A DNA stretch of 64,000 bases, taken from the NCBI RefSeq assembly GCF_013371465.1, contig NZ_JABWDU010000004.1, positions 310,001 to 374,000 on the forward strand, written 5' to 3'. Shown piece by piece: positions 10,263-18,986 of this stretch (its first letter is position 1; each line of letters begins with the position of its first letter). The notes beneath the pieces were generated by a model, which ran no database searches, was not told the origin of the DNA, and worked only from the letters and a program-made list of their open reading frames with translations. The stretch comes from Ensifer oleiphilus. GTDB lineage: Bacteria; Pseudomonadota; Alphaproteobacteria; Rhizobiales; Rhizobiaceae. Made by a program: the position numbers and the translations under genes.

Positions 10263-10295
10263 TTTCGTTTTTTTTCATAATATGCAAAAACGAAA
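10263..10295 (-). promoter_or_regulatory. TTTCG-containing dyad upstream of glpR
   Basis: Inverted repeat TTTCGTTTT (10263-10271) and AAAACGAAA (10287-10295) with a 15-base AT-rich spacer containing CATAATATG. It sits 17 bases before glpR and carries the TTCG/CGAA half-sites expected for GlpR, so it may serve autoregulation and possibly the divergent SDR gene. Confidence 0.5.
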
Positions 10296-10418
10296 GCTGC
10301 GCAATTTCAGAAATCGGCGTTTGTCGCGAATCTGCTTTCGTCGTCGCATGTGAATTGCGCGCGTTGCAATCGCCCCGGCGATAGGCGACTTTGGCAGTGA
10401 CGGGAAGAGGGAAAAGAC

Positions 10419-11186
10419 ATGTTTCATCCGGCCTTGTTCAAAGGCATGACTGTGGTGGTGACCGGTGGCGGACGCGGCATCGGCCTCGAGGTGGCGCGCC
10501 AGTTCCTCGATTGCGGCGCGCATGTGTTCGTTCATGCCGGCCGCACGGTCGGCGACCTGCCGGATTTTCTGGAGACGGCGGCGACCGAAGGTCGGGCCCA
10601 TGTGGCGGCGGCCGACTTCCTGGCTGAAGGTGGAGTCGAGGCGCTGGCGGACGAGATCCGTCGCCGGTTCGACAGCATCGATATCCTCGTCAACAACGCC
10701 GGCACCATGGTTGGCCGTTTTCCTGCCGCGGAGCTGACGGACGAGCAATACCGCACCGTCGTCCAGCTCAACCAGACATCGGTCGTCGAGATGACGCGGG
10801 CGCTGCTGCCGCTGCTGCGGAAGGGCACGCACCCGGCAATCGTCAACACCGTGTCGATTTCGGCCCTGACCGGTGGCAGCGCGGGCTCCGCGATCTATTC
10901 CGCAACCAAGGCGTTCGTCTCCACCTATTCCAAGGCGCTGGCGCGCGAACTGGCGCCTGAGGGCATCCGGGTCAACTGCGTCTCGCCCGGCACCATCACC
11001 ACCGAGTTCCACGAGCGCTACTCGTCACCGGAAAAACTGGAAGCGACGCGCAAGGCCATCCCGATCGGCAGGCTCGGCACCGCCGAGGATTGCGCGCCGG
11101 CCTATCTGTTCCTCGCCTCCCATGCGCTTTCCGGCTACATCACCGGCCAGGTGCTGGAGGTCAACGGCGGCCAGCTCATCACGTGA
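10419..11186 (+). CDS. Short-chain dehydrogenase/reductase (SDR)
   Basis: The 255-residue product is a classical SDR. It has the cofactor motif VTGGGRGIGLEVA near residue 10, the NNAGT stabilising motif near residue 90, a catalytic serine in VSISALTGGSAGS and the YSATK active-site pair. The end, ITGQVLEVNGGQ, is the typical SDR C-terminus. The cytoplasmic reaction is oxidation or reduction of a hydroxyl/keto group with NAD(P); the substrate cannot be assigned. It diverges from glpR and might be linked to polyol metabolism, but this is inference from position only. Confidence 0.85.
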   Translation: MFHPALFKGMTVVVTGGGRGIGLEVARQFLDCGAHVFVHAGRTVGDLPDFLETAATEGRAHVAAADFLAEGGVEALADEIRRRFDSIDILVNNAGTMVGRFPAAELTDEQYRTVVQLNQTSVVEMTRALLPLLRKGTHPAIVNTVSISALTGGSAGSAIYSATKAFVSTYSKALARELAPEGIRVNCVSPGTITTEFHERYSSPEKLEATRKAIPIGRLGTAEDCAPAYLFLASHALSGYITGQVLEVNGGQLIT

Positions 11187-11203
11187 GTGGATGCTTTCAA
11201 GGC

Positions 11204-11406
11204 CATGCCCCCCATCCGCCTGCCGGCACCTTCTCCCCGCCAGCGGGGCGAAGGGGCGTGCGGCACGCTCCCGGTCCCTTCCGCCCGCTGAATGGGGGAC
11301 GAATGTTGTGGCACCGTTTGGATTTCTTTGGCCGGGATCGCTCTTGGGCAGGGATCGGGGCACGTCCCCTCTCCCCGCCCGCGGGGAGAGGGTTAGGGTG
11401 AGGGGC
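11204..11406. repeat. RIME-like palindromic repeat, copy A
   Basis: Two GC palindromes, CTCCCCGCCAGCGGGGCG (about 11233-11250) and CTCTCCCCGCCCGCGGGGAG (about 11369-11388), are flanked by ATCCGCCTGCCGGCACCTT on one side and GGGTTAGGGTGAGGGGC on the other. The same flanks occur at 14585-14721 and 41532-41757 in other orders and orientations. This matches the Rhizobium-specific intergenic mosaic elements. It fills most of the gap between the SDR gene and the LysR gene. Confidence 0.75.
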
Positions 11407-11459
11407 AAACGCGAGGACACCCGTGTGAGGTTCAAACTCAAGAACACCAAAGGGCAGGC

Positions 11460-12356
11460 ATGATCGACAAGCTGGAAATGTTCCTGGTGCTCGCCCGCGA
11501 AAAACACTTCGGTCGGGCGGCGCTCGAATGCGGCGTGACGCAGCCGACACTGTCGGCGGCAATCCGCCAGCTCGAAGACCAGCTCGGCGTCATGCTCGTC
11601 AGCCGCGGCTCGCGCTTTCAAGGGCTGACACCGGAAGGGCAACGTGTCCTGGAATGGGCCCGCCGCATCGTCGGCGATGCTCGAACCATGCGCGAGGAGA
11701 TGCGCACGGCGCGCAAGGGGCTGTCAGGCCATATCCGCCTGGCGGCGATCCCGACGACGCTTGCCATGGTGCCGATGATCACCGCGCCGTTTCAGGAGAA
11801 GCATCCCGACGTGACCTTCTCGGTGTTGTCGACCACGTCGCTGCAGATCCTGGCGCTGCTCGAAAACCTGGAGATCGACGCGGGCCTCACCTACCTGGAG
11901 AACGAACCGCTCGGGCGGGTGACCAGCGTCCCCCTGCAGATCGAGCGTTATCACCTCGTAACCGCCGCGGGAACGCCGCTTTCCGATCGCGAAAGCGTGA
12001 CGTGGAAGGAGGTTAGCGACATTCGGCTTTGTCTATTGACCGCCGATATGCAGAACCGCCGGATCATCAACCAGCATTTCTCCGAGGCCGGCGTCGTCGC
12101 GCAGCCGACACTCGAATCGAATTCGATGATCGTGCTTTTCTCCCATGTACGCACCGGTCGCTGGGCCAGCATCATGCCCTTCAACGTCGCGAAATCATTC
12201 GGTTTTCACGAGGATATCAGGATGATCCCGATCGTCGAACCGGATGCCCACCACACCGTTGGTCTGGTTGCGACGCATCGTGAACCATTCACGCCGCTGG
12301 TGTCGGCGCTTTTGCATGAAGCGCGTATTCTCGGCGAGCGAAATCAAGTTCAATAG
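11460..12356 (+). CDS. LysR-type regulator, probable activator of the fds operon
   Basis: The 298-residue protein has a LysR N-terminal helix-turn-helix (FLVLAREKHFGRAALECGVTQPTLSAAIRQLEDQLGVMLVSRGSRF) and a periplasmic-binding-like effector domain from about residue 90 (GHIRLAAIPTTLAMVPMITAPFQEKHPDV). It lies 173 bases upstream of fdsG in the same direction. A LysR gene at this place is known to control formate dehydrogenase (FdsR) in other proteobacteria, so regulation of fds by formate or molybdate supply is likely but inferred. The ribosome binding site is weak (AAAGGGCAGGC). Confidence 0.85.
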   Translation: MIDKLEMFLVLAREKHFGRAALECGVTQPTLSAAIRQLEDQLGVMLVSRGSRFQGLTPEGQRVLEWARRIVGDARTMREEMRTARKGLSGHIRLAAIPTTLAMVPMITAPFQEKHPDVTFSVLSTTSLQILALLENLEIDAGLTYLENEPLGRVTSVPLQIERYHLVTAAGTPLSDRESVTWKEVSDIRLCLLTADMQNRRIINQHFSEAGVVAQPTLESNSMIVLFSHVRTGRWASIMPFNVAKSFGFHEDIRMIPIVEPDAHHTVGLVATHREPFTPLVSALLHEARILGERNQVQ

Positions 12357-12367
12357 ATTTTTTCTAT
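12353..12367 (+). promoter_or_regulatory. LysR-type T-N11-A box upstream of fdsG
   Basis: ATAGATTTTTTCTAT is a dyad with the T-N11-A core of LysR-type binding sites. It overlaps the LysR stop codon and lies about 160 bases upstream of the fdsG start. Confidence 0.4.
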
Positions 12368-12529
12368 CGACCAACGAAACAGCCTTATTGACCCATTCGG
12401 CGAGAAGCGCGAAGCTTTTTATTCATGGGAATGGACGTGGAGGAAACGGCCTTCCCTGGCGATGCCAATTTGAGCTGAGCGCGATCTGCACAAGAGGCGC
12501 CGCAGCCGCGAGCCGGGAGGGCTCCCCGA

Positions 12530-13009
12530 GTGAACATTCACCAGCCGCGTGGCGACGTGCCCGGACGCACGCTTGCGATCGTCGAGGAACTGAAGGGGCT
12601 CGAAGGGCCGCTGCTGCCGATCCTGCATGAGATCCAGCACGAATTCGGTTACGTGCCGCAGGACTGTCTGCCGGTAATCGCGCGGGAACTCAACCTCTCG
12701 CGCGCCGAGGTCTATGGCGTCTTCTCCTTCTATCATGATTTTCGCGAGCACCCTGCCGGCCGCCATGTGCTGAAGCTGTGTCGCGCCGAGGCGTGCCAGT
12801 CGATGGGCGGCGATCAGCTTGCCGAAAGTGCCAAGCGCCTGCTCGGCATCGACTTTCACGAGACGACGCCCGACGGCGCGGTGACGCTGGAGCCGGTTTA
12901 CTGTCTCGGGCTCTGTTCCTGCGCACCCTCCGCGATGTTCGACGGAGAGGTGCATGCCCGGGTCGATGCCGACGATCTCGACGCTCTCGTTGCGGAGGCG
13001 CGCCGATGA
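12530..13009 (+). CDS. fdsG: NAD-dependent formate dehydrogenase gamma subunit FdsG
   Basis: The 159-residue subunit resembles NuoE and binds a [2Fe-2S] cluster in a thioredoxin-like fold. The cluster cysteines are seen as CRAEACQSMGG and, 40 residues on, CLGLCSCAPSA. It passes electrons between FdsB and FdsA in the soluble formate dehydrogenase complex. The start is a GTG at 12530, preceded by GGGAGG; no ATG is available near. Its stop overlaps the fdsB start as ATGA, so translation is coupled. Confidence 0.93.
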   Translation: MNIHQPRGDVPGRTLAIVEELKGLEGPLLPILHEIQHEFGYVPQDCLPVIARELNLSRAEVYGVFSFYHDFREHPAGRHVLKLCRAEACQSMGGDQLAESAKRLLGIDFHETTPDGAVTLEPVYCLGLCSCAPSAMFDGEVHARVDADDLDALVAEARR

Positions 13010-14562
13010 CCACGAAGATCTACATCCCCCGCGATGCCGCAGCCCTGGCGCTCGGCGCCGACAAGGTGGCGAAGGCGATGGAGGACGCGATTGCCGGACG
13101 CGGCCTCGATGTCACCATCGTGCGCAACGGTTCGCGCGGCCTGCACTGGCTGGAGCCGCTGATTGAGGTTGAGACGCCGGGAGGCCGCGTCGCCTATGGG
13201 CCGGTGAAGGCGCGCGATGTAGCCTCACTCATCGACGCCGGCCTTGTTGAAGGTGGAAGCCATGCGCTCTGTCTCGGGAAGACCGAGGATATTCCGTTCC
13301 TGAAGCAGCAGACGCGTCTGACCTTTGCCCGCTGCGGCGTCATCGATCCCGTGTCGCTCGACGATTACCGCGCGCATGGTGGTCTTCGCGGACTTGAGAA
13401 CGCCATCGCCATGGAGCCGATGGCAATCGTCACCCAGGTGACCGAAAGCGGCCTTCGCGGCCGCGGCGGTGCCGGCTTTCCCACCGGCATCAAGTGGAAG
13501 ACGGTGCTGGAAGCGGCAGGCGAGCGCAAGTACATCGTCTGCAACGCCGACGAGGGCGACAGCGGTACCTTTGCCGACCGGATGATCATGGAGGGCGATC
13601 CCTTCGTTCTGATCGAGGGCATGGCGATCGCCGGCCTTGCGACCGGTGCGACCAAGGGCTTCATCTACACGCGCTCCGAATATCCGCACGCAATCGCCAC
13701 CATGGCGCAAGCGATCGAGATCGCGCGCCGGGCAGGTGTGCTCGGGCCGTCGGTGCTCGGCTCGGGCCGTGCCTTCGACATGGAAGTGCGCACCGGCGCT
13801 GGCGCCTATGTCTGCGGCGAGGAAACGGCGCTGCTCAACAGTCTCGAGGGCAAGCGCGGCATCGTCAGGGCGAAACCGCCGCTGCCGGCACACAAGGGCC
13901 TGTTCGACTGTCCGACCGTGATCAACAACGTGATTTCGCTCGCCTCCGTTCCTGTCATCATGGACAAGGGTGCCGCCTTCTACCGCGACTTCGGAATGGG
14001 CCGGTCGCGCGGAACGATCCCGATCCAGATCGCCGGCAACGTCAAGCATTCAGGCCTGTTCGAAACCGCCTTCGGTCTGGCGCTCGGCGAGATCATCGAT
14101 CATATCGGTGGCGGAACGGCAAGCGGCCGGCCGGTCAAGGCCGTACAGGTCGGCGGTCCGCTCGGCGCCTATTTCCCGCGCGCCCTGTTCGACACGCCGT
14201 TCGACTATGAAGCCTTCGCCGCCCGGGACGGGCTGATCGGCCATGCCGGCATCGTCGTCTTCGACGACACCGCCGACATGCTGAAGCAGGCACGTTTTGC
14301 CATGGAGTTCTGCGCCATCGAAAGTTGCGGCAAGTGCACGCCCTGTCGCATCGGCTCGACCCGTGGCGTCGAGGTGGCTGACAAGATCGCCGCCGGCATC
14401 GAGCCGGAGAGTAACCGCGAACTGCTCGCCGATCTCTGCAACACGATGAAGTTCGGATCGCTCTGCGCGCTCGGCGGCTTCACGCCCTATCCCGTCGTCA
14501 GCGCCATGACGCATTTCCCGGATGATTTTCAGCCGGCTCCATTGGTGGAGGCTGCGGAATGA
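13006..14562 (+). CDS. fdsB: NAD-dependent formate dehydrogenase beta subunit FdsB
   Basis: The 518-residue flavoprotein subunit reduces NAD+. An N-terminal thioredoxin-like extension (about 1-130) precedes the NuoF-like part: the FMN/NADH loop RGRGGAGFPTGIKWK, the block YVCGEETALLNSLEGKRG, and the [4Fe-4S] ligands ESCGKCTPCRIGS with a later cysteine in GSLCALGG. The N-terminal extension corresponds to a fused NuoE-like segment usual for FdsB. The ATG at 13006 overlaps the fdsG stop. Downstream the operon is interrupted by a 229-base gap with a palindromic repeat before fdsA. Confidence 0.93.
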   Translation: MTTKIYIPRDAAALALGADKVAKAMEDAIAGRGLDVTIVRNGSRGLHWLEPLIEVETPGGRVAYGPVKARDVASLIDAGLVEGGSHALCLGKTEDIPFLKQQTRLTFARCGVIDPVSLDDYRAHGGLRGLENAIAMEPMAIVTQVTESGLRGRGGAGFPTGIKWKTVLEAAGERKYIVCNADEGDSGTFADRMIMEGDPFVLIEGMAIAGLATGATKGFIYTRSEYPHAIATMAQAIEIARRAGVLGPSVLGSGRAFDMEVRTGAGAYVCGEETALLNSLEGKRGIVRAKPPLPAHKGLFDCPTVINNVISLASVPVIMDKGAAFYRDFGMGRSRGTIPIQIAGNVKHSGLFETAFGLALGEIIDHIGGGTASGRPVKAVQVGGPLGAYFPRALFDTPFDYEAFAARDGLIGHAGIVVFDDTADMLKQARFAMEFCAIESCGKCTPCRIGSTRGVEVADKIAAGIEPESNRELLADLCNTMKFGSLCALGGFTPYPVVSAMTHFPDDFQPAPLVEAAE

Positions 14563-14584
14563 TGGCGGTAGCACTTCGAAATTT

Positions 14585-14721
14585 GCCCCTCACCCTAACC
14601 CTCTCCCCGCATGCGGGGAGAGGGGACGAGGCTCACGTGGCGTTTGAGGCGAACCGAAAGGGTGCGGCATCTCCCTTCTCCCCGCCGGCGGGGAGAATGT
14701 GGCGGCAGCCGGATGAGGGGC
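14585..14721. repeat. RIME-like palindromic repeat, copy B, inside the fds operon
   Basis: GCCCCTCACCCTAACC leads into CTCTCCCCGCATGCGGGGAG, then after about 50 bases into TTCTCCCCGCCGGCGGGGAG and GGCAGCCGGATGAGGGGC. Flanks and palindromes match copies A and C. This copy lies between fdsB and fdsA and replaces the usual short intercistronic spacing. Confidence 0.8.
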
Positions 14722-14790
14722 GGATACTCGCCTGCGAGGCAGAGCTGGGTAAGTCCGCTCCCTTGAACAACAATTCTCAGGAGGCCCGAC

Positions 14791-17670
14791 ATGTCTCTCA
14801 TTCATGAAATAGACTATGGCACCCCGGCCTCCCGCTCTGAAACCATGGTGACGCTGACCATCGACGGCCGCGAGGTCACCGTTCCCGAGGGCACCTCGAT
14901 CATGCGCGCGGCGATGGATGCCGGCATCGAGGTGCCGAAGCTCTGTGCGTCCGACATGATGGATGCCTTCGGATCCTGCCGGCTCTGCCTGGTCGAGATC
15001 AAGGGCCGGGGCGGCATGCCGGCCTCCTGCACCACGCCGGTGGCACCGGGGCTCGAAATATCGACCCAGACACCGCGGCTGAAGGACGTTCGCCGCGGGG
15101 TGATGGAACTCTATATTTCCGACCACCCGCTCGACTGTCTGACCTGCGCGGCCAATGGCGATTGCGAGCTGCAGGACATGGCCGGCGCCGTCGGCCTGCG
15201 CGACGTGCGCTACGGCTATGACGGCGACAACCATGTCAAGGCGCGCAACAATGGCGACATCAACGCCAAGTGGCTGCCGAAGGACGAATCCAACCCGTAC
15301 TTCACCTATGATCCGGCGAAATGCATCGTCTGTTCGCGCTGCGTGCGCGCCTGCGAGGAGGTGCAGGGCACATTCGCGCTGACGATCGGCGGCCGTGGTT
15401 TCGACAGCCGCGTGTCTGCAGGCATGGCCGAAGACTTCATGTCGTCGGAATGCGTCTCCTGTGGCGCCTGCGTACAGGCCTGTCCGACGGCGACGCTCAC
15501 CGAAAAATCGGTGATCGAGATCGGCCAGCCGGAACATTCGGTCGTCACCACCTGCGCCTATTGCGGCGTCGGCTGCTCGTTCAAGGCGGAGATGCGCGGC
15601 GAGGAACTTGTGCGCATGGTGCCGTGGAAGGACGGTCAGGCGAACCGCGGCCATTCCTGCGTCAAGGGGCGGTTTGCCTATGGCTACTCTACCCACAAGG
15701 ATCGCATCCTCAACCCGATGATCCGCGAAAAGATCTCCGATCCCTGGCGAGAAGTCACCTGGGAAGAGGCCTATGCGCATGTGGCTGCCGAGTTCCGGCG
15801 CATTCAGTACCAATACGGCCGCGAATCCGTCGGCGGCATCACCTCGTCGCGCTGCACCAATGAAGAGACCTATCTGGTGCAGAAGCTGGTGCGCGCCGGC
15901 TTCGGCAACAACAATGTCGACACCTGCGCCCGCGTCTGCCACTCGCCGACCGGCTATGGTCTCGGCCAGGCCTTCGGTACCTCCGCCGGCACGCAGAACT
16001 TTGATTCGGTCGAATTCACCGATGTCGCCGTCATCATCGGCGCCAACCCGACCGACGGTCATCCGGTCTTCGGTTCAAGGCTGAAGAAGCGGCTGCGCGA
16101 GGGCGCCAAGCTGATCGTCATCGATCCGCGCCGCACCGACATCGTGCGTTCGCCGCATGTGGAGGCGGCCTATCATCTGCCGCTGAAGCCCGGTACCAAT
16201 GTCGCGATCCTCACTTCGATTGCGCATGTGATCGTCACCGAAGGGCTCGCCAACGAGGCCTTCATCCGCGAGCGTTGCGACTGGTCAGAATACAAGGACT
16301 GGGCGAGCTTCGTCGCCGAGCCCTATCACAGCCCCGAGGCGACCGAAGCCTATACCGGCGTTCCCGCCGATCTCGTGCGCGGCGCCGCCCGGCTGTTTGC
16401 CACCGGGGGCAACGGCGCGATCTATTATGGTCTCGGGGTTACCGAACACAGCCAGGGATCGACGACGGTCATGGCGATCGCCAACCTTGCCATGGTCACC
16501 GGCAATATCGGCCGGCCGGGCGTCGGCGTGAACCCGCTGCGTGGCCAGAACAACGTGCAGGGCTCCTGCGACATGGGCTCGTTCCCGCACGAGTTGCCGG
16601 GCTACCGCCATGTCTCCGACGATGCGACGCGCGAGACCTTCGAGAAGCTCTGGGGTGTCGAGATCTCCAACGAGCCGGGGCTGCGCATCCCCAACATGCT
16701 GGATGCCGCCGTCGACGGCACCTTCAAGGGCATCTACATCCAGGGCGAGGACATCCTGCAGTCGGACCCCGACACCAAGCACGTGGCCGCCGGCCTTGCG
16801 GCGATGGAATGCGTCGTGGTGCACGACCTCTTCCTCAACGAGACGGCCAACTATGCCCACGTGTTCCTGCCGGGCTCGACCTTTCTCGAGAAGGACGGCA
16901 CCTTCACCAATGCCGAGCGCCGCATCAATAGGGTGCGCAAGGTGATGACGCCGAAGAACGGCTATGCCGACTGGGAAGTCACCCAGAAGCTGGCGCAGGC
17001 GATGGGCATGGACTGGAACTACCGGCACCCTTCCGAGATCATGGACGAGATCGCCGCGACGACACCGAGCTTTGCGCTCGTCTCCTACGACTACCTGGAG
17101 AAGATGGGCTCGGTGCAGTGGCCGTGCAACGAGAAGCATCCCGAGGGATCGCCGATCATGCATGTCGACGGCTTCGTGCGCGGCAAGGGCAAGTTCATCC
17201 GCACCGAATACGTGGCGACCGACGAGCGCACAGGTCCGCGCTTCCCGCTGTTGCTCACCACCGGCCGCATTCTCAGCCAGTACAATGTCGGCGCTCAGAC
17301 GCGGCGCACCGACAATGTCGTCTGGCATGCGGAAGACCGGCTGGAAATCCACCCGCACGACGCCGAGCAGCGCGGCATCCGCGATGGCGACTGGATCAGG
17401 CTCGCCAGCCGCGCCGGCGAGACGACGTTGCGCTCGCTGATCACCGACCGGGTGGCGCCGGGCGTCGTCTACACCACCTTCCACCATCCGACGACGCAGG
17501 CGAACGTCATTACCACCGATTTCTCCGACTGGGCGACCAATTGCCCTGAGTACAAGGTGACCGCGGTTCAGGTGATGCCGTCCAACGGGCCATCGGACTG
17601 GCAGCAGGATTATGACGAGCAGGCGCGGCAGTCGCGCCGTATCGCCGGCAAGCTGGAGGCTGCGGAGTAG
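14791..17670 (+). CDS. fdsA: NAD-dependent formate dehydrogenase alpha subunit FdsA (Mo-bis-MGD)
   Basis: The 959-residue catalytic subunit oxidises formate to CO2 in the cytoplasm. N-terminal NuoG-like region: a [2Fe-2S] domain (CASDMMDAFGSCRLCLVE, then ASC), a His-Cys3 [4Fe-4S] segment (HPLDCLTCAANGDCELQ), and two ferredoxin-type clusters (CIVCSRCVRACEE and CVSCGACVQACP). Then the molybdopterin oxidoreductase part with CAYCGVGCSFKAE and a fourth cysteine in GHSCVKGR. The Mo ligand is cysteine 383 in RVCHSPTGYGL, so this is a Cys, not Sec, enzyme. The molybdopterin dinucleotide-binding domain occupies the C-terminus. GGAGG before ATG 14791 supports the start. Confidence 0.95.
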   Translation: MSLIHEIDYGTPASRSETMVTLTIDGREVTVPEGTSIMRAAMDAGIEVPKLCASDMMDAFGSCRLCLVEIKGRGGMPASCTTPVAPGLEISTQTPRLKDVRRGVMELYISDHPLDCLTCAANGDCELQDMAGAVGLRDVRYGYDGDNHVKARNNGDINAKWLPKDESNPYFTYDPAKCIVCSRCVRACEEVQGTFALTIGGRGFDSRVSAGMAEDFMSSECVSCGACVQACPTATLTEKSVIEIGQPEHSVVTTCAYCGVGCSFKAEMRGEELVRMVPWKDGQANRGHSCVKGRFAYGYSTHKDRILNPMIREKISDPWREVTWEEAYAHVAAEFRRIQYQYGRESVGGITSSRCTNEETYLVQKLVRAGFGNNNVDTCARVCHSPTGYGLGQAFGTSAGTQNFDSVEFTDVAVIIGANPTDGHPVFGSRLKKRLREGAKLIVIDPRRTDIVRSPHVEAAYHLPLKPGTNVAILTSIAHVIVTEGLANEAFIRERCDWSEYKDWASFVAEPYHSPEATEAYTGVPADLVRGAARLFATGGNGAIYYGLGVTEHSQGSTTVMAIANLAMVTGNIGRPGVGVNPLRGQNNVQGSCDMGSFPHELPGYRHVSDDATRETFEKLWGVEISNEPGLRIPNMLDAAVDGTFKGIYIQGEDILQSDPDTKHVAAGLAAMECVVVHDLFLNETANYAHVFLPGSTFLEKDGTFTNAERRINRVRKVMTPKNGYADWEVTQKLAQAMGMDWNYRHPSEIMDEIAATTPSFALVSYDYLEKMGSVQWPCNEKHPEGSPIMHVDGFVRGKGKFIRTEYVATDERTGPRFPLLLTTGRILSQYNVGAQTRRTDNVVWHAEDRLEIHPHDAEQRGIRDGDWIRLASRAGETTLRSLITDRVAPGVVYTTFHHPTTQANVITTDFSDWATNCPEYKVTAVQVMPSNGPSDWQQDYDEQARQSRRIAGKLEAAE

Positions 17671-17675
17671 TCTTC

Positions 17676-18530
17676 ATGGCCGGGCCATCCATGCCGAAGT
17701 TCCAGCTGTCGAAGACCGTGCCGGAGGCCGCCCTGCGCGCTGGAACCTGGAGGGACGGTTCTCGTGTCGTTCCGGAAGAAACGCCCGTCGCCTTCACCTT
17801 CGGCGGGTCGACCCATGCCGTGATGATGGCCACACCTGGCGATCTCGAGGATTTCGCCGTCGGCTTCAGCCTGACCGAGGGCATCATCGCAGACCCCGGC
17901 CAGATCGAGGCGATCGAGGCCATATCCGACGACGTGGGAGGCAATCTCGGCATCGACCTGCAGATTACGCTGAAGGACGAGCAGAACGACATGCTGCGCC
18001 TGCGCCGCCGCCATATGGCGGGGCCTGTCGGCTGCGGCCTCTGCGGCATCGAATCGCTCGAGCAGGCGGTGCGACCGACGCCGGATGTTTCTGCCTCGAC
18101 GCTTCGTCTGTCTGAGGAAGACGTGGTCAAGGCGGTCGCGCTCTTGAACGGCCAGCAGCCGCTGCATTTCGAAACGCGCGCCGTGCACGGTGCCGCATTC
18201 TACGTGCCGGGCAGGGGATTGATCGCGGTGCGCGAGGATGTCGGCCGTCACAATGCGCTGGACAAGCTTGTAGGGGCCGCAGCTCGCGCCGGTTTTCGCG
18301 GATTTGACGGTGCCGTCGTCGTCACCAGCCGCGTTTCCGTCGAGATGGTGCAGAAGACAGCTGTCGTCGGCAGTCCGGTCATTATCGCCATCTCGGCGCC
18401 GACGGCACTTGCGATCCGCACGGCAGAGGCCGCCGGCATGACGCTGATAGCACTTGTGCGTGGCGACGAATTCGAGATTTTCACCCATGCCGAACGCATC
18501 AAGTCCGGAGCCGTTGCCGATGTCGCATGA
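17676..18530 (+). CDS. fdhD: Formate dehydrogenase accessory sulfurtransferase FdhD/FdsC
   Basis: The 284-residue protein matches FdhD, which moves sulfur from the cysteine desulfurase to the molybdenum cofactor before insertion into FdsA. The catalytic C-x2-C is seen in VGCGLCGIESLEQA, and the block YVPGRGLIAVREDVGRHNALDKLVG is the typical FdhD cofactor-binding region. It is just 5 bases past fdsA and its end overlaps fdsD by 11 bases. Length is normal for the family. Confidence 0.93.
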   Translation: MAGPSMPKFQLSKTVPEAALRAGTWRDGSRVVPEETPVAFTFGGSTHAVMMATPGDLEDFAVGFSLTEGIIADPGQIEAIEAISDDVGGNLGIDLQITLKDEQNDMLRLRRRHMAGPVGCGLCGIESLEQAVRPTPDVSASTLRLSEEDVVKAVALLNGQQPLHFETRAVHGAAFYVPGRGLIAVREDVGRHNALDKLVGAAARAGFRGFDGAVVVTSRVSVEMVQKTAVVGSPVIIAISAPTALAIRTAEAAGMTLIALVRGDEFEIFTHAERIKSGAVADVA

Positions 18531-18750
18531 CACCAATGCCAAGCTGATCTACATGGCGAACCAGATCGCCACCTTCTTCAAGAGCCAGCCGCAGGACGAG
18601 GCCGCCCAGGGCGTTGCAACGCATATCAACAAATATTGGGAGCCGCGCATGCGGCGGCAGTTGTTCCAGCATATCGATGGCGGTGGCGAGGGCCTGAGCC
18701 CGCTGGTGCTCGAAGCGGCCCCGAAGATCAAGCGCCCGCAGGCGGCATGA
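18520..18750 (+). CDS. fdsD: NAD-dependent formate dehydrogenase delta subunit FdsD
   Basis: The 76-residue product matches the small FdsD subunit, with the family block LIYMANQIATFFKSQPQ and HINKYWEPRMRRQLFQHI. It is thought to help assemble or stabilise the complex. I chose ATG 18520 (MSHDTNAK), which overlaps the fdhD end; a longer reading from 18454 would only extend into fdhD. It closes the fds operon and is followed by a large palindrome that likely terminates transcription. Confidence 0.92.
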   Translation: MSHDTNAKLIYMANQIATFFKSQPQDEAAQGVATHINKYWEPRMRRQLFQHIDGGGEGLSPLVLEAAPKIKRPQAA

Positions 18751-18924
18751 GGACTGCGCCGATCAAAGCTTGGCCCCGCGACCGGGCGGTGACGTTTTCC
18801 TGTCCTGATCAAGCCGAAGCGCCGGTCTGAAACCGCCGGCTTTGCCCGTTCGCATCTGCTGAGGCTGATGGATGCAGATCGAGGATCGCCACGCGGCATG
18901 ATCAGATCCTTTCGGAAGATAGGA

Positions 18925-18954
18925 GGGAAGGCAGCGACCGGTCGCTGCCTTCCC
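18925..18954. terminator. Perfect 30-bp palindrome between fdsD and the chemoreceptor gene
   Basis: The arms GGGAAGGCAGCGACC and GGTCGCTGCCTTCCC meet without a spacer, so the hairpin must open a few base pairs for a loop. It lies between two convergent genes and probably terminates both. No long T-run follows on either strand. Confidence 0.6.
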
Positions 18955-18986
18955 CTATTCCTGAGCGCGGGGTGCAGGGATTGCGC

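Noticed and set aside
11204-11406. Paired GC palindromes as a CRISPR array or insertion-sequence ends
   Set aside because: Only two palindromes per copy, no regular repeat-spacer pattern, no cas or transposase gene; the structure fits intergenic mosaic elements.
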